Assembly (NCBI GenBank): GCA_963737425.1
Contig: CAVTSX010000005.1
Location: 558,001 to 622,000, forward strand
DNA from: DASXRA01 sp963737425
Lineage (GTDB): Bacteria; Actinomycetota; Actinomycetes; Mycobacteriales; Jatrophihabitantaceae
Length of the DNA: 64,000 nucleotides
Reading direction: 5' to 3'
The notes beneath the pieces are model-generated. The model was given only the letters and a program-made list of their open reading frames with translations, was not told the DNA's origin and ran no database searches. A program made the position numbers and the translations under genes. Below, one piece after another: positions 46,984-55,055 of the stretch (position 1 is its first letter; each line of letters starts with the position of its first letter).

Positions 46984-47919
46984 ATGGACGCCCTGAGTGA
47001 CGCGCTTGTCGTCATGCGCTCCGGCCGACCGCACTCAGCCCGGCGGGACCTCGGCGAGCCGTGGCGACTCGCGTTTCCGGCGACTCCGGCGGCGGGGTTT
47101 CACGTCGTCCTGGAGGGCCGCGGCTGGGTGCGGGTCGCGACCGGCGCCTCGATCCCGCTCGCCGCCGGGGATGTCGTCCTGGTCCCGCACGGTGATCGCC
47201 ATGAACTGTTCAGTTCGCCGGACGCGCCCCTCGTCGAGTTGTCGATCGATGAACTCGACGGGCGAGACCGGCCGACGGAGACTCGAGCCGGTCACGGACC
47301 CGCAGACGCCCGGCTGCTCTGCGGTGGGTACCTGTTCGACCGCAGCCGAATGCACCCCTTGCTGGCAGAGTTGCCGGAGCTCATTCACCTTCCGGCGAGC
47401 CTGATCCGCCATTCGTCCCTACGCATTCTCGTTGAGGCCCTGGCCCAGGAGTTGACCGAGCCGCAGCCTGGCCGCGACGTCGCGCTCGCCTCACTACTCG
47501 AGGTGCTTCTGCTGTTCATGTTGCGAAGCTGGTACGCAGATCGGGTCTCGCGGTCGCTGCACGGACGTTGGGGTGCTGCCCTCAGCGATCCCGCGGTCGC
47601 AGCCGGGCTCGACGCGATTCATGGGCAACCGGCGAAGCCCTGGACCGTCGCTGCGTTGGCCGCTCATTCGGGCTTGTCCAGGGCCGCCTTCGCGAGCAGG
47701 TTCACCGATCTTGTGGGCCACCCGCCGCTCGGCTATCTGACCTGGTGGCGGATGACACTGGCTGCCAAGTACCTCCGCGAGGAGGACGCTGGTCTGGCTG
47801 TCATCGCGCGCCGAGTGGGGTACACGTCCGAGTTCGCCTTCAGCAGGGCGTTCAAACGGGACTTCGGGCTTTCCCCCGGCGGATACCGACGGCACAGGCA
47901 AGCTTCGCTGGCGCAGTGA
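46984..47919 (+). CDS. AraC-family regulator with cupin sensing domain
   Basis: 311 residues. An N-terminal AraC-type cupin ('GFHVVLEGRGWVRVATG', 'LAAGDVVLVPHGDRHEL') is followed by two helix-turn-helices at the C-terminus ('WTVAALAAHSGLSRAAFASR', 'LAVIARRVGYTSEFAFSRAF'). It is divergent from the reductase-SDR operon, with 145 bp between starts, so it likely activates that operon. The ligand is unknown. Confidence 0.9.
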   Translation: MDALSDALVVMRSGRPHSARRDLGEPWRLAFPATPAAGFHVVLEGRGWVRVATGASIPLAAGDVVLVPHGDRHELFSSPDAPLVELSIDELDGRDRPTETRAGHGPADARLLCGGYLFDRSRMHPLLAELPELIHLPASLIRHSSLRILVEALAQELTEPQPGRDVALASLLEVLLLFMLRSWYADRVSRSLHGRWGAALSDPAVAAGLDAIHGQPAKPWTVAALAAHSGLSRAAFASRFTDLVGHPPLGYLTWWRMTLAAKYLREEDAGLAVIARRVGYTSEFAFSRAFKRDFGLSPGGYRRHRQASLAQ

Positions 47920-48049
47920 AGGCCAGCCGTGTGCTGAGCGGCGATTCTGCGTCGGGTCTATACGTGGGGGGCCGCTTTGACGAGGTTGTCAATCGATGAA
48001 TACGGCAGGATCGGGGGCTCTCAGCGGACCTGGTGGATGCAGACGCGCG

Positions 48050-48989
48050 TCAGCCCGTCGTCCAGGGACGGAGCTTCTCGGGGTTGCGTACTACCCAGAT
48101 GTGCTTGATCCGGTCGCCCGCGACGTCGAACGCGAACACCGTCACGGTGACGCCGTCCTGCTGAGCCACCAGGCCGGGCTGGCCGTTGACCGTCCGCTCC
48201 AGGAACGTCATGTTGCTGTCGCCGCCCGGTTGGCGATTTCGACCCAGGCGTGGGCGATCTGCTCGCCGCCTTCGATGGGGTGCAGGAAGGTCAGGGCGAG
48301 GCCGCCGCCGTCGGCGATCGCCGTGGCGTCGGGGTCGAGCAGGCCGATGAGCGCGTCGATGTCCTTGGCCTCCCATGCCCGCTTGAAGTCCCGGACGATG
48401 TCGGCGCGCTGGGCGGCCGGAGTCGCGGGAGCCTGCGCGCGCGAAGGCGGCGGCGGGCCGAGGAGGCCAGCTGGCGGCATGCCGCCGGGGTACGGCCGAC
48501 GATCTCGGCGACTTCGGCGAAGGAGTAGCGGAAGACGTCGTGGAGGATGAACGCGACGCGCTCGGCCGGAGTCATCGATTCGAGCACGACCAGGAAGGCC
48601 ATGTTGACCGACTCGTCGAGGGTGACCCGGTCGGCCGGGTCGACCGTGGTGCCGCCCGAGCGCCCGGTGATCCACTCCGCACGATCGGGTAGCGGCTCGG
48701 GGATCCATTCGCCCACGTAGGTCTCGCGCCGGGCCCGGGCCGAGCCGAGCAGGTTGAGGCAGATGCGGCTGGCGACCGTCGTCAGCCAGGCGCCGGGGGA
48801 TTCGATGGCTTCCTGCTGCTGCCGGGACATGGCGTACCAGCGGGCATAGGTCTCCTGGACGACATCCTCGGCCTCGGCCAGGGAGCCGAGCAGCCGGTAG
48901 GCGAGATTGATCAGCTGACGCCGCTCGCTCATGATCGCGTCCAGGCCCGGATCGGGCCGGCCGTGTCCTGGCCCGGATCGGGTGGTCAT
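48050..48989 (-). CDS. ECF41-type sigma factor with SnoaL-like C-terminal domain, with consensus shifts
   Basis: About 312 residues. Sigma region 2 is 'LINLAYRLLGSLAEAEDVVQ' and 'YARWYA', region 4 'FILHDVFRYSFAEVAEIVGR'. The fused C-terminal SnoaL-like domain runs 'DFKRAWEAKDIDALIGLLDP' to 'HIWVVRNPEKLRPW', with the NPDKL-like motif known in ECF41 proteins, where this domain replaces a separate anti-sigma factor. The frame shifts near 48438 and 48226; in both a third base after GC seems missing. ATG 48932 is an alternative start. A large palindrome separates it from the divergent LUD gene. Confidence 0.85.
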
Positions 48990-49027
48990 GGTGCCGACGG
49001 CTCCCTCGGTCGCAGCTGCCCTCACCA

Positions 49028-49100
49028 GTTCGACAAGACAGCGCACCGGAACGTGAGGTTGGCGCGTCGCCTCACATTCCGCCGGGCTGTCTTGTCGAAC
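49028..49100. repeat. Nested long palindrome between sigma factor and LUD gene
   Basis: The outer arms GTTCGACAAGACAGC (49028-49042) and GCTGTCTTGTCGAAC (49086-49100) match perfectly over 15 bases. The inner arms CGGAACGTGAGG (49047-49058) and CCTCACATTCCG (49070-49081) match but for one G-U. It lies between two divergent genes, upstream of both, so it is not a normal terminator. It may be a double operator, a pair of divergent promoter elements or a small RNA/hairpin element. Confidence 0.75.
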
Positions 49101-49144
49101 CGCTGAGACGAACACATCATCCAGCGACCAGCTCAGGAGACATC

Positions 49145-49775
49145 ATGACCACCCCGATGCCGACAACATCGTTCGCCGACCCGGCGCCCGCGCAGCGCCT
49201 GGAGCGGGCGGCCGCCGCGCTGACGGCGAACGATTTCGCCGTCGAAATCCTCGACGACGCCGCCGCCGCGCGTACCCGCGTCAAAGACCTGATTCCCGAG
49301 GGCGCCAGCGTGTTCACCGGGGCCAGCGAGACCCTCCGCCTGTCCGGCATCGACGAGGACATCAACGACAGCGGGCGATACCGACGCCATCAGGCCACGC
49401 GGCCTGGCCATGGACCGCGCCACCCAAATGGACGAGATCCGGCGGCTGCTCGCCAGCCCCGACGTCATCGTGGGCAGCGTCCACGCGGTCACCGAAACCG
49501 GCTCCCTTGTGGTCGCCTCGGCCAGCGGAAGCCAACTACCCGGCTACGCCGGCGGCGCCGCTCGCGCGATCTGGATCGTCGGGGCACAGAAGGTGGTGCC
49601 CGACCTGAGCACCGCGCTGCGCCGCGTCGAAGACCACTGCCTCCCGCTGGAAAACGACCGCGCCATGAAGGTCTACGGGGGGCCCAGTGCCGTCAACCGC
49701 CTGCTCATCCTCAACGCAGAACCCCACCCCGGACGCGGCACCGTCCTGCTGCTCCGCGAAGCCATCGGCTTCTGA
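49145..49775 (+). CDS. LUD-domain protein (LutC-like), one consensus shift
   Basis: About 209 residues. The LUD fold is recognised from 'RVKDLIPEGASVFTGASETL', 'IVGSVHAVTETGSLVVASAS' and 'AIWIVGAQKVVPDLSTALRR'. LutC acts with LutA/LutB in iron-sulfur lactate oxidation, but neither partner is adjacent, and single LUD proteins of this kind are of unknown role. The frame slips near 49378 (a GG[GC] doublet fits). Divergent from the first ECF41 gene. Confidence 0.8.
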
Positions 49776-50114
49776 AACCACCAGGACCGCCGCACCGGCA
49801 AGAGCCTCAAGGTCCGCGCGCATGGCGTGCGGCACGGCGCTGCCCACCGCGACAGACTCACGCAGACGCGTCGGGCGAGCTCGTCGTCCAACCACGGTTG
49901 TGACTCGCGGCCAGACCGCCTTGAGACCCCGGCGCGTCGCCACACCCGCAGCGCGTTCACGAGAAGACACGCATTGTTCAGGGCAGTCCTTGGCCGAGAT
50001 GGTGACGGCGGAGATGAACCGGGTTGGGCCACCTCCAGCCAGCTCGCCCCACCGGTGACACAGCGCGGGATGTCGGAGAAGCCCGCTGACTTCCACTGAC
50101 CCACCGGCAGGCGT
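49776..50114. other. No gene recognised
   Basis: About 340 bases between the LUD and AhpD-like genes. Frames in both directions are arginine- and proline-rich without family features, and no hairpin stands out. Confidence 0.4.
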
Positions 50115-50141
50115 TGTCACATACGCGGGTCCGTCGGTGTC
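50115..50141 (+). promoter_or_regulatory. Probable ECF41-type promoter of the ahpD-sigma operon
   Basis: TGTCACA at 50115-50121, then 16 bases, then TGTC at 50138-50141. The known ECF41 target consensus is TGTCACA-N16-CGTC; this site differs in one base. It lies 45 bp upstream of the AhpD-like ATG, in the usual ECF41 context (sigma gene next to a carboxymuconolactone decarboxylase-like gene). Confidence 0.6.
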
Positions 50142-50185
50142 TTCATGCCGAACAGGCAGACGTATACACGTACAAGGAGAACACC

Positions 50186-50765
50186 ATGGCGCTACGCATT
50201 CCGAAGGCCGAGCTCCCGACCGAGCTCAAGGAAAACATGATCAAGCAGCTCGGTGCCGTGCCCGAACACGTCGAGGTGACTGTGGCACAGCCCCAACGTC
50301 GCCCGGGACAACCTGGAGTTCGGGGGCAAGGTGGGCGCGTGGGATGCGGCCGATGAGAGCCTCAAGTCGTTCGCGCACATGGCCGTCGCGGCGCAGGTTG
50401 GCTGCAGCTGGTGCCTCGATATCGGCTACTTCCAGGCGCAGAACCAGAACCTCGACCTGGTCAAGGCGAGCCAGGTGCCGCGCTGGCGGGAGTCGGAGGT
50501 GTTCACGCCGCTGGAGCGTGACGTGCTGGAGTACGCCGAGGCCATGACGAACACGCCGCCGACCGTCACCGACGAGATGTCGGCGAGTCTGCTCGACCGG
50601 CTCGGCCCGGCGGCGTTGGTCGAGCTCACCGTGTTCATCGCCTTTGCCAACCTGGCGACCAGGACCAACGTGGCGCACGGGGTCACGTCGCAGGGCTTCT
50701 CCGATGCGTGCGAGATTCCGCTGGCCGCGCGTCCGGAGAAGTCCGGCGTGGCGTCGACGGCATGA
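50186..50765 (+). CDS. Carboxymuconolactone decarboxylase/AhpD-like protein, one consensus shift
   Basis: About 192 residues, all helical. The AhpD-like redox motif is in 'VAAQVGCSWCLDIGYF' (CxxC followed by DIG). ATG 50186 has AAGGAG. The first 30 residues are in one frame, the rest in another; the extra base lies near 50282-50285 (GTG-G-CAC). These proteins are the standard genomic partner of ECF41 sigma factors and probably detoxify or sense an oxidant. Its stop overlaps the sigma start by 4 bp (ATGA). Confidence 0.85.
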
Positions 50766-51620
50766 CCGACGACCCGTTCGTCGCCCATCGCAGCCTGCTG
50801 TTCACGGTCGCCTACGAGATGCTCGGGTCGGCGGCCGACGCGGAGGACGTGCTGCAGGAGTCCTGGCTGCGGTGGGCCGACGTCGACCAATCGCAGGTGC
50901 GTGACCCGCGGGCGTACCTCGATCCGGGTCGTCACGCGGCAAGCGCTCAACCGCCTGCGAACGTTGTCGCGCCGCCGCGAGGAATACGTCGGCGAGTGGC
51001 TGCCGGAGCCGCTGCTGACCAGCCCCGATGTCGCCGAGGACGTCGAACTCGCGGAGAGCGTCTCGATCGCGATGCTGACCGTGCTGGAAACACTCGGGCC
51101 GATGGAGCGGGCGGTGTTCGTGCTCCGCGAGGTCTTCGAGATGCCCTACAGCGAGATCGCCGAGGCCATCGGTAAGTCCGCGGCCGCGGTACGGCAGATC
51201 GCGCGGCGGGCACGCGAGCATGTGGCGGCCCGGCGGCCGCGGGTGCCGGTGAGTCGGTCGGAGCAGCAGGCCGTGGTGGAGCGGTTCCTGATCGCGCTGC
51301 GAACCGGGCAGCTGCAGGAGCTGATGGAGGTCCTGGCGCCCGACGTGGTCCTGATCGCCGATGGTGGCGGGCTTGTGGCCGCCGCTCCGGCTCCGATCCA
51401 CGGGGCCGAGCTAGTGGCGAAGTTGCTCGCGGGCCCGAACCGGGCGGTGTGAGAGACGACCGTGTGGCTCAACGGCGCGCCTGCGGGCCGGATCGAAATC
51501 GACGGCAAGCTGGCCGCGGTGAGCCTCGTGGTGGAGAACGGGCGGGTCACTCGGATCTACGCCACGGCAAACCCGCGGAAGCTTACGCGGTTGGATGAAC
51601 CGGCCGAACTCACCAGGTGA
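50762..51620 (+). CDS. ECF41-type sigma factor with in-frame stop in its C-terminal domain
   Basis: Sigma region 2 'LLFTVAYEMLGSAADAEDVL' and region 4 'REVFEMPYSEIAEAIGKSAA' are followed by a SnoaL-like domain. The frame slips near 50920 (CT[CG] before 'IRVVTRQ'). In the corrected frame a TGA at 51450-51452 follows 'LVAKLLAGPNRAV'. Beyond it the same frame continues for 55 codons with true family text, 'LNGAPAGRIEIDGKLAAVSL' and 'ANPRKLTRL' (the NPDKL-like motif), to a stop at 51620. Either a sequence error or a real truncation; in ECF41 proteins this tail is known to restrain activity. Coupled to the AhpD-like gene. Confidence 0.85.
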
Positions 51621-52050
51621 GCCCGCTGCTCCCCTGGCGTCGTGCGTGTTCCGGGCGAGGGATCGCGTTGGCCTCTGGGAAGGCCCGACCGGCGCGACGA
51701 CGACCACTTATAGCGGGGCCGATGCGCCCTGCGGTTCAAGTCCGTTCGTCTCGCTCCGGAGCCACCCGAGGCCACGGCAGTTCCTTTCACCCCGCTGCGC
51801 CGTCGAATTCGGGCAGCAGCTAAGTTGGCTCTCGCCCGGTGGATCCCCGATCGCCGTGGAAGTCACGATCTTTCCCTTGGCGTGGATCCGTCCGGCTCTG
51901 GGGCGAGACGCCGTGGCATGCCAAGAAGGCGGCCGTGCCTGCGCAGTCACCGCCGTCGGGACGACTTCGGCTCGCAGTCTCGTCGGCCGGACGAAATAGT
52001 CCGGCCCGCTGCGAGAATGGCTCGCTCGCGGGCCGCTTCAAGGAGGATTC
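51621..52050. other. No gene recognised
   Basis: About 430 bases between the sigma factor and the repeat protein gene. Frames lack family features. A TTCAAGT-type T-loop look-alike near 51735 is not supported by a full tRNA fold. The end contains the AAGGAGG ribosome site of the next gene. Confidence 0.4.
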
Positions 52051-52899
52051 ATGCAAGGCAGGAGATTGACGGCGCGCTGGATCGGCCTCGGCCTGGTCGG
52101 TGCGTTAGCCGCGGTAGCCGCCGTGGCCGTGGTCGTGACCAGCGGCCAGCACCCCGCTGCCGCCACCGAAGCCCAGCCCGCTACGTCGACGGCGATGTAC
52201 ACAGGTGTGTGGGCGCCCGGCAGCGGGCCACAGGTCTGGCGTACGAGCATGTCGGCCACCGCGCTGAGCAGCTGGGACCGCACGTACATCACGAAGAGCC
52301 TTCGCATCAAGGACCTGCGGGTCTCGCCTGGCGGTACGGACTACACGGCCGTCTGGCGGCCCGGCACAGGCACACAGGTTGTCCGGTTGGGGCTGACCTC
52401 GAGCGAGTTCGTCGCCGCGAACGCGTACTACGCGAAGAAGGGGCTGCGGATCACGTCCCTCGACACGAGCCACCGGATCACCGCCGTGTGGCGGCCGAGC
52501 AGCCACGTGCAGACGATCACGATCCGCCTTACGACGCCGCAGTTCGCGGCGAAGCTCGCGGCCCTCGCGAATGCATCAACACCGCTGCGGCCGGTACTCG
52601 CCGACTACTACAAGGTGAGCGGCCAGGCCTACTGGGTCGGAGTATTCGAACAGGGCACCGGCGCGTACCAGGTCCGTACGACGTCGTCGGCCACTGTCTG
52701 GCACAACGACGTGACGAGTTACGGCGCGAGCGGACTTCGTCTGGTCGGCCTCGGCTCCAATCCGTACACCGGCGTATGGCGTCCGGGAACCGGCGCATAC
52801 CAGGTACGCACGGCGCCCCTGTCGACGTTCCAGGCCGACACCGCGGCGTATTACAAGCAAGGCCTTCGCCTGGTTCGCATCGGCCGGTGGATGTCCTAA
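52051..52899 (+). CDS. Exported tandem-repeat protein (BTRD1-like repeats)
   Basis: 282 residues. A signal peptide or anchor ('WIGLGLVGALAAVAAVAVVV') is followed by five repeats of about 45 residues, each beginning 'YTGVWRPGTGAYQV' or similar and ending '..YYKQGLRLVRIG'. The pattern W-x-PG(T/S)G ... (Y/T)Y..KGLR(L/I) matches the bacterial tandem repeat domain type 1 found in polyglycine hydrolase-like and secreted lipase/peptidase-associated proteins. No catalytic domain is attached, so it may bind a surface or partner. The third repeat is the most degraded. A hairpin terminator follows. Confidence 0.7.
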   Translation: MQGRRLTARWIGLGLVGALAAVAAVAVVVTSGQHPAAATEAQPATSTAMYTGVWAPGSGPQVWRTSMSATALSSWDRTYITKSLRIKDLRVSPGGTDYTAVWRPGTGTQVVRLGLTSSEFVAANAYYAKKGLRITSLDTSHRITAVWRPSSHVQTITIRLTTPQFAAKLAALANASTPLRPVLADYYKVSGQAYWVGVFEQGTGAYQVRTTSSATVWHNDVTSYGASGLRLVGLGSNPYTGVWRPGTGAYQVRTAPLSTFQADTAAYYKQGLRLVRIGRWMS

Positions 52900-52920
52900 C
52901 CAACCTCGCAACGTTCCGCG

Positions 52921-52960
52921 ACGCTCCTCTCGCCGTGCTGACACTCGGCGAGGGGAGCGT
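52921..52960 (+). terminator. Hairpin terminator after the repeat protein gene
   Basis: ACGCTCCTCTCGCCG at 52921-52935 pairs with CGGCGAGGGGAGCGT at 52946-52960, 15 pairs with one G-U and a 10-base loop, 21 bases after the stop codon. No U-tract. Confidence 0.8.
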
Positions 52961-53025
52961 TGCTTCCGTTCGGCACAGGTGCCGACTTCGCCGCCAAGAT
53001 CTGCAGGGTCAGGTGACCGGCGAGG

Positions 53026-53583
53026 TCATGGCCCCGGATATGGGACCCGTTCGCCCGGTGGGTCCTCTCCGGTGAGACCGTCCACCGATTCCCGGATGAG
53101 GTCGGCGTGGCCTACGTGCCGCGCGTACTCCTCGATCATGTCGACCAGGAGCCGCCGCAGGCGGGGTGACTCGCCGCTAGAGGCCGTGTACTTGGCCAGC
53201 TGCTCCATGCCGCCGCCGGCCAGCACCTCCGTGACCGCCGAACGGGAGCGGGCGACGGCGCCCTGCCAGATCGTCAGGAGCTGCTCGGGGGTGTCCTCGG
53301 CGGCCGAATGCCACTCCCAGTCGGGATCGGCGTCCCAGTCCACCGTGTCCCACGGCGGCCCCAGCTCTCGCCCGAGCAGCTTCTGGGAGAACATGTCGTC
53401 CTCGACGAGGGCCAGATGCTTGAGTAGCCCGCCCAGGGTCATCGTCGAAGGTGCGTGCGTCACCCGCAGGCCGGCGGCGTCCAGTCCTCCGCATTTCCAC
53501 GCGAATGTCGCGCGCTGGCGCTCCAGCGAGCCCAGCAGAGTGGCGGTTTCGTCGCCTGCGACGGGAGGTTCCAGGTACGTCAT
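53026..53583 (-). CDS. DinB-family protein (DUF664)
   Basis: 185 residues. The four-helix DinB fold is indicated by 'ATLLGSLERQRATFAWKCGG', 'MTLGGLLKHLALVEDDMFSQ' with the first metal-binding His, and 'LLVDMIEEYARHVGHADLIR' with the HxxxH-type ligands. Many actinobacterial members are mycothiol- or bacillithiol-linked enzymes; the reaction here is unknown. ATG 53583 is chosen over GTG/ATG just upstream. Confidence 0.88.
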   Translation of the reverse strand: MTYLEPPVAGDETATLLGSLERQRATFAWKCGGLDAAGLRVTHAPSTMTLGGLLKHLALVEDDMFSQKLLGRELGPPWDTVDWDADPDWEWHSAAEDTPEQLLTIWQGAVARSRSAVTEVLAGGGMEQLAKYTASSGESPRLRRLLVDMIEEYARHVGHADLIRESVDGLTGEDPPGERVPYPGP

Positions 53584-53681
53584 ACGCAATGAACCTACTG
53601 GGCGCGGCAGCTATGTCCAGTGACTCCTGGCGAACATGCCGCACTTGACGGCCACAATCTAGCTCAGTCAGAATTGAGGCA

Positions 53682-54362
53682 ATGAGTACTGAGCGAGTTG
53701 TGGACCACCTGGCGCTACGCGCCGCGATCCACGCCGCACTGGCTGACCCGGCACGACTTCGCATCGTCGACACGCTCACTGTCGGGGACGCCGCTCCGTC
53801 GGAGTTGGCCGCGATGCTCGCGATGCCGTCCAACCTGCTTGCGCATCATCTGCGGGTGCTCGAGGGCGAAGGCCTGATTGCCCGCACCCGCTCAGAGGGC
53901 GACAAGCGCCGCTCCTACCTGCAGCTGGTGCCAGGCTCACTCGACGGGCTCGCGCCAGCGTCGTCGCGCGCGGTGCGGCGAGTGCTCTTCGTGTGCACCG
54001 CGAACTCGGCTCGTTCGCAACTTGCGGCGGCGCTGTGGCGGCACGCCAGTCGCGTGCCGGCGGCGTCGGCGGGCACTCACCCAGCGCAGCGGATCGACCC
54101 AGGCGCGGTCGCCGTGGCCGAGCGGCAACGTCTGCCACTGCGTCGCGCCCGGCCGCGACGGATCGACGACGTTCGCACCGCCGGCGACTTGGTTATCACC
54201 GTGTGCGACCTTGCCCACGAGGAACTTGGCGAGCGGGCTGACCTGCACTGGTCGGTTGCCGACCCGGTCCGTGCCGGAAGCGCGGCTGCGTTCGACCGCA
54301 CCTTCGACGAACTCAGCGATCGCGTGAACCGCCTGGCTCCTCGTCTGCGCGGCGCGGCATAA
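53682..54362 (+). CDS. ArsR-type repressor fused to LMW phosphatase-like arsenate reductase (second copy)
   Basis: 226 residues. ArsR part: 'HAALADPARLRIVDTLTVGD', 'LLAHHLRVLEGEGLIARTRS'. Phosphatase part: 'RVLFVCTANSARSQLAAALW' with the Cys-x5-Arg loop. It lacks the cysteine-rich stretch 'EICPEF' of the copy at 38439, having 'DLAHEELGERADLHW' instead, so the two belong to different lineages and may differ in activity. It heads a second arsenic operon with arsC. Confidence 0.85.
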   Translation: MSTERVVDHLALRAAIHAALADPARLRIVDTLTVGDAAPSELAAMLAMPSNLLAHHLRVLEGEGLIARTRSEGDKRRSYLQLVPGSLDGLAPASSRAVRRVLFVCTANSARSQLAAALWRHASRVPAASAGTHPAQRIDPGAVAVAERQRLPLRRARPRRIDDVRTAGDLVITVCDLAHEELGERADLHWSVADPVRAGSAAAFDRTFDELSDRVNRLAPRLRGAA

Positions 54363-54374
54363 GAGAGGCGCCCG

Positions 54375-55031
54375 ATGACTGAAACCGAACGCGCGCCGGG
54401 CATGACGCTCGACCAGCAGGTTGCGCTCAAACACGCCACCAGCCGACTCGCCCGCGAGTTCATCGGCACGTTCGGCGCCGAGACTGTCGAGCGATTCTTG
54501 TATTCCTCCTACGACCAGTTCGCCGGACGCGCCACTGTTCCAAACTTCCTGCCACTGCTCGCCGAACGCTTCGCCCGACAACGCCTGCACGCCCTTGCTC
54601 GAGTCGACGGGCACTACCGCGAGGGCAGGCCGACCGTGCTGTTCCTGTGCGTGCACAATGCCGGCCGTTCGCAGATGGCAATGGGCTTCTTCACCCACTA
54701 TGCCGGCGACGCCGCGGTCGCCTGGTCGGGTGGGTCCGAGCCGGGCGAGCAGGTTAACCCCGCCGCGATTGCAGCCATGGCCGAGCGGGGCATCGACATC
54801 TCCGCGGAATACCCCAAGCCATGGACCGACGAGGTCGTACGCGCTGCCGATGTCGTGGTGAGCATGGGCTGCGGAGATGCGTGCCCCGTGTTCCCGGGCA
54901 AACGCTATGAGGAATGGATCCTCGACGACCCGGCTGGTCTGGACGCGGCCGACGTGCGCCCGATCCGCGACGAGATCGAACGCCGTGTGCTCGCACTGCT
55001 CGACGAACTCGGCGTGCCCGCCATCGCATAG
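54375..55031 (+). CDS. arsC: Arsenate reductase (mycothiol-type ArsC) with N-terminal three-helix bundle
   Basis: 218 residues. Residues 1-70 are a helical lead ('ERFLYSSYDQFAGRATVPNF'). The rest is the LMW-phosphatase fold with 'LFLCVHNAGRSQMAMGFF' (catalytic Cys-x5-Arg), 'SGGSEPGEQVNPAAIAAMAE' and 'SMGCGDACPVFPGKRYEEW', which is highly typical of actinobacterial ArsC that uses mycothiol and mycoredoxin. ATG 54375 lies 12 bp after the fused repressor stop, with GAGAGGCG as ribosome site. No arsenite efflux pump (Acr3/ArsB) is adjacent. Confidence 0.9.
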   Translation: MTETERAPGMTLDQQVALKHATSRLAREFIGTFGAETVERFLYSSYDQFAGRATVPNFLPLLAERFARQRLHALARVDGHYREGRPTVLFLCVHNAGRSQMAMGFFTHYAGDAAVAWSGGSEPGEQVNPAAIAAMAERGIDISAEYPKPWTDEVVRAADVVVSMGCGDACPVFPGKRYEEWILDDPAGLDAADVRPIRDEIERRVLALLDELGVPAIA

Positions 55032-55055
55032 CTGGGCTCGACGCGCCCGGCTCGT

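Noticed and set aside
51725..51745. GGTTCAAGTCCG resembling a T loop
   Set aside because: The stem is only three pairs and no other tRNA parts surround it.
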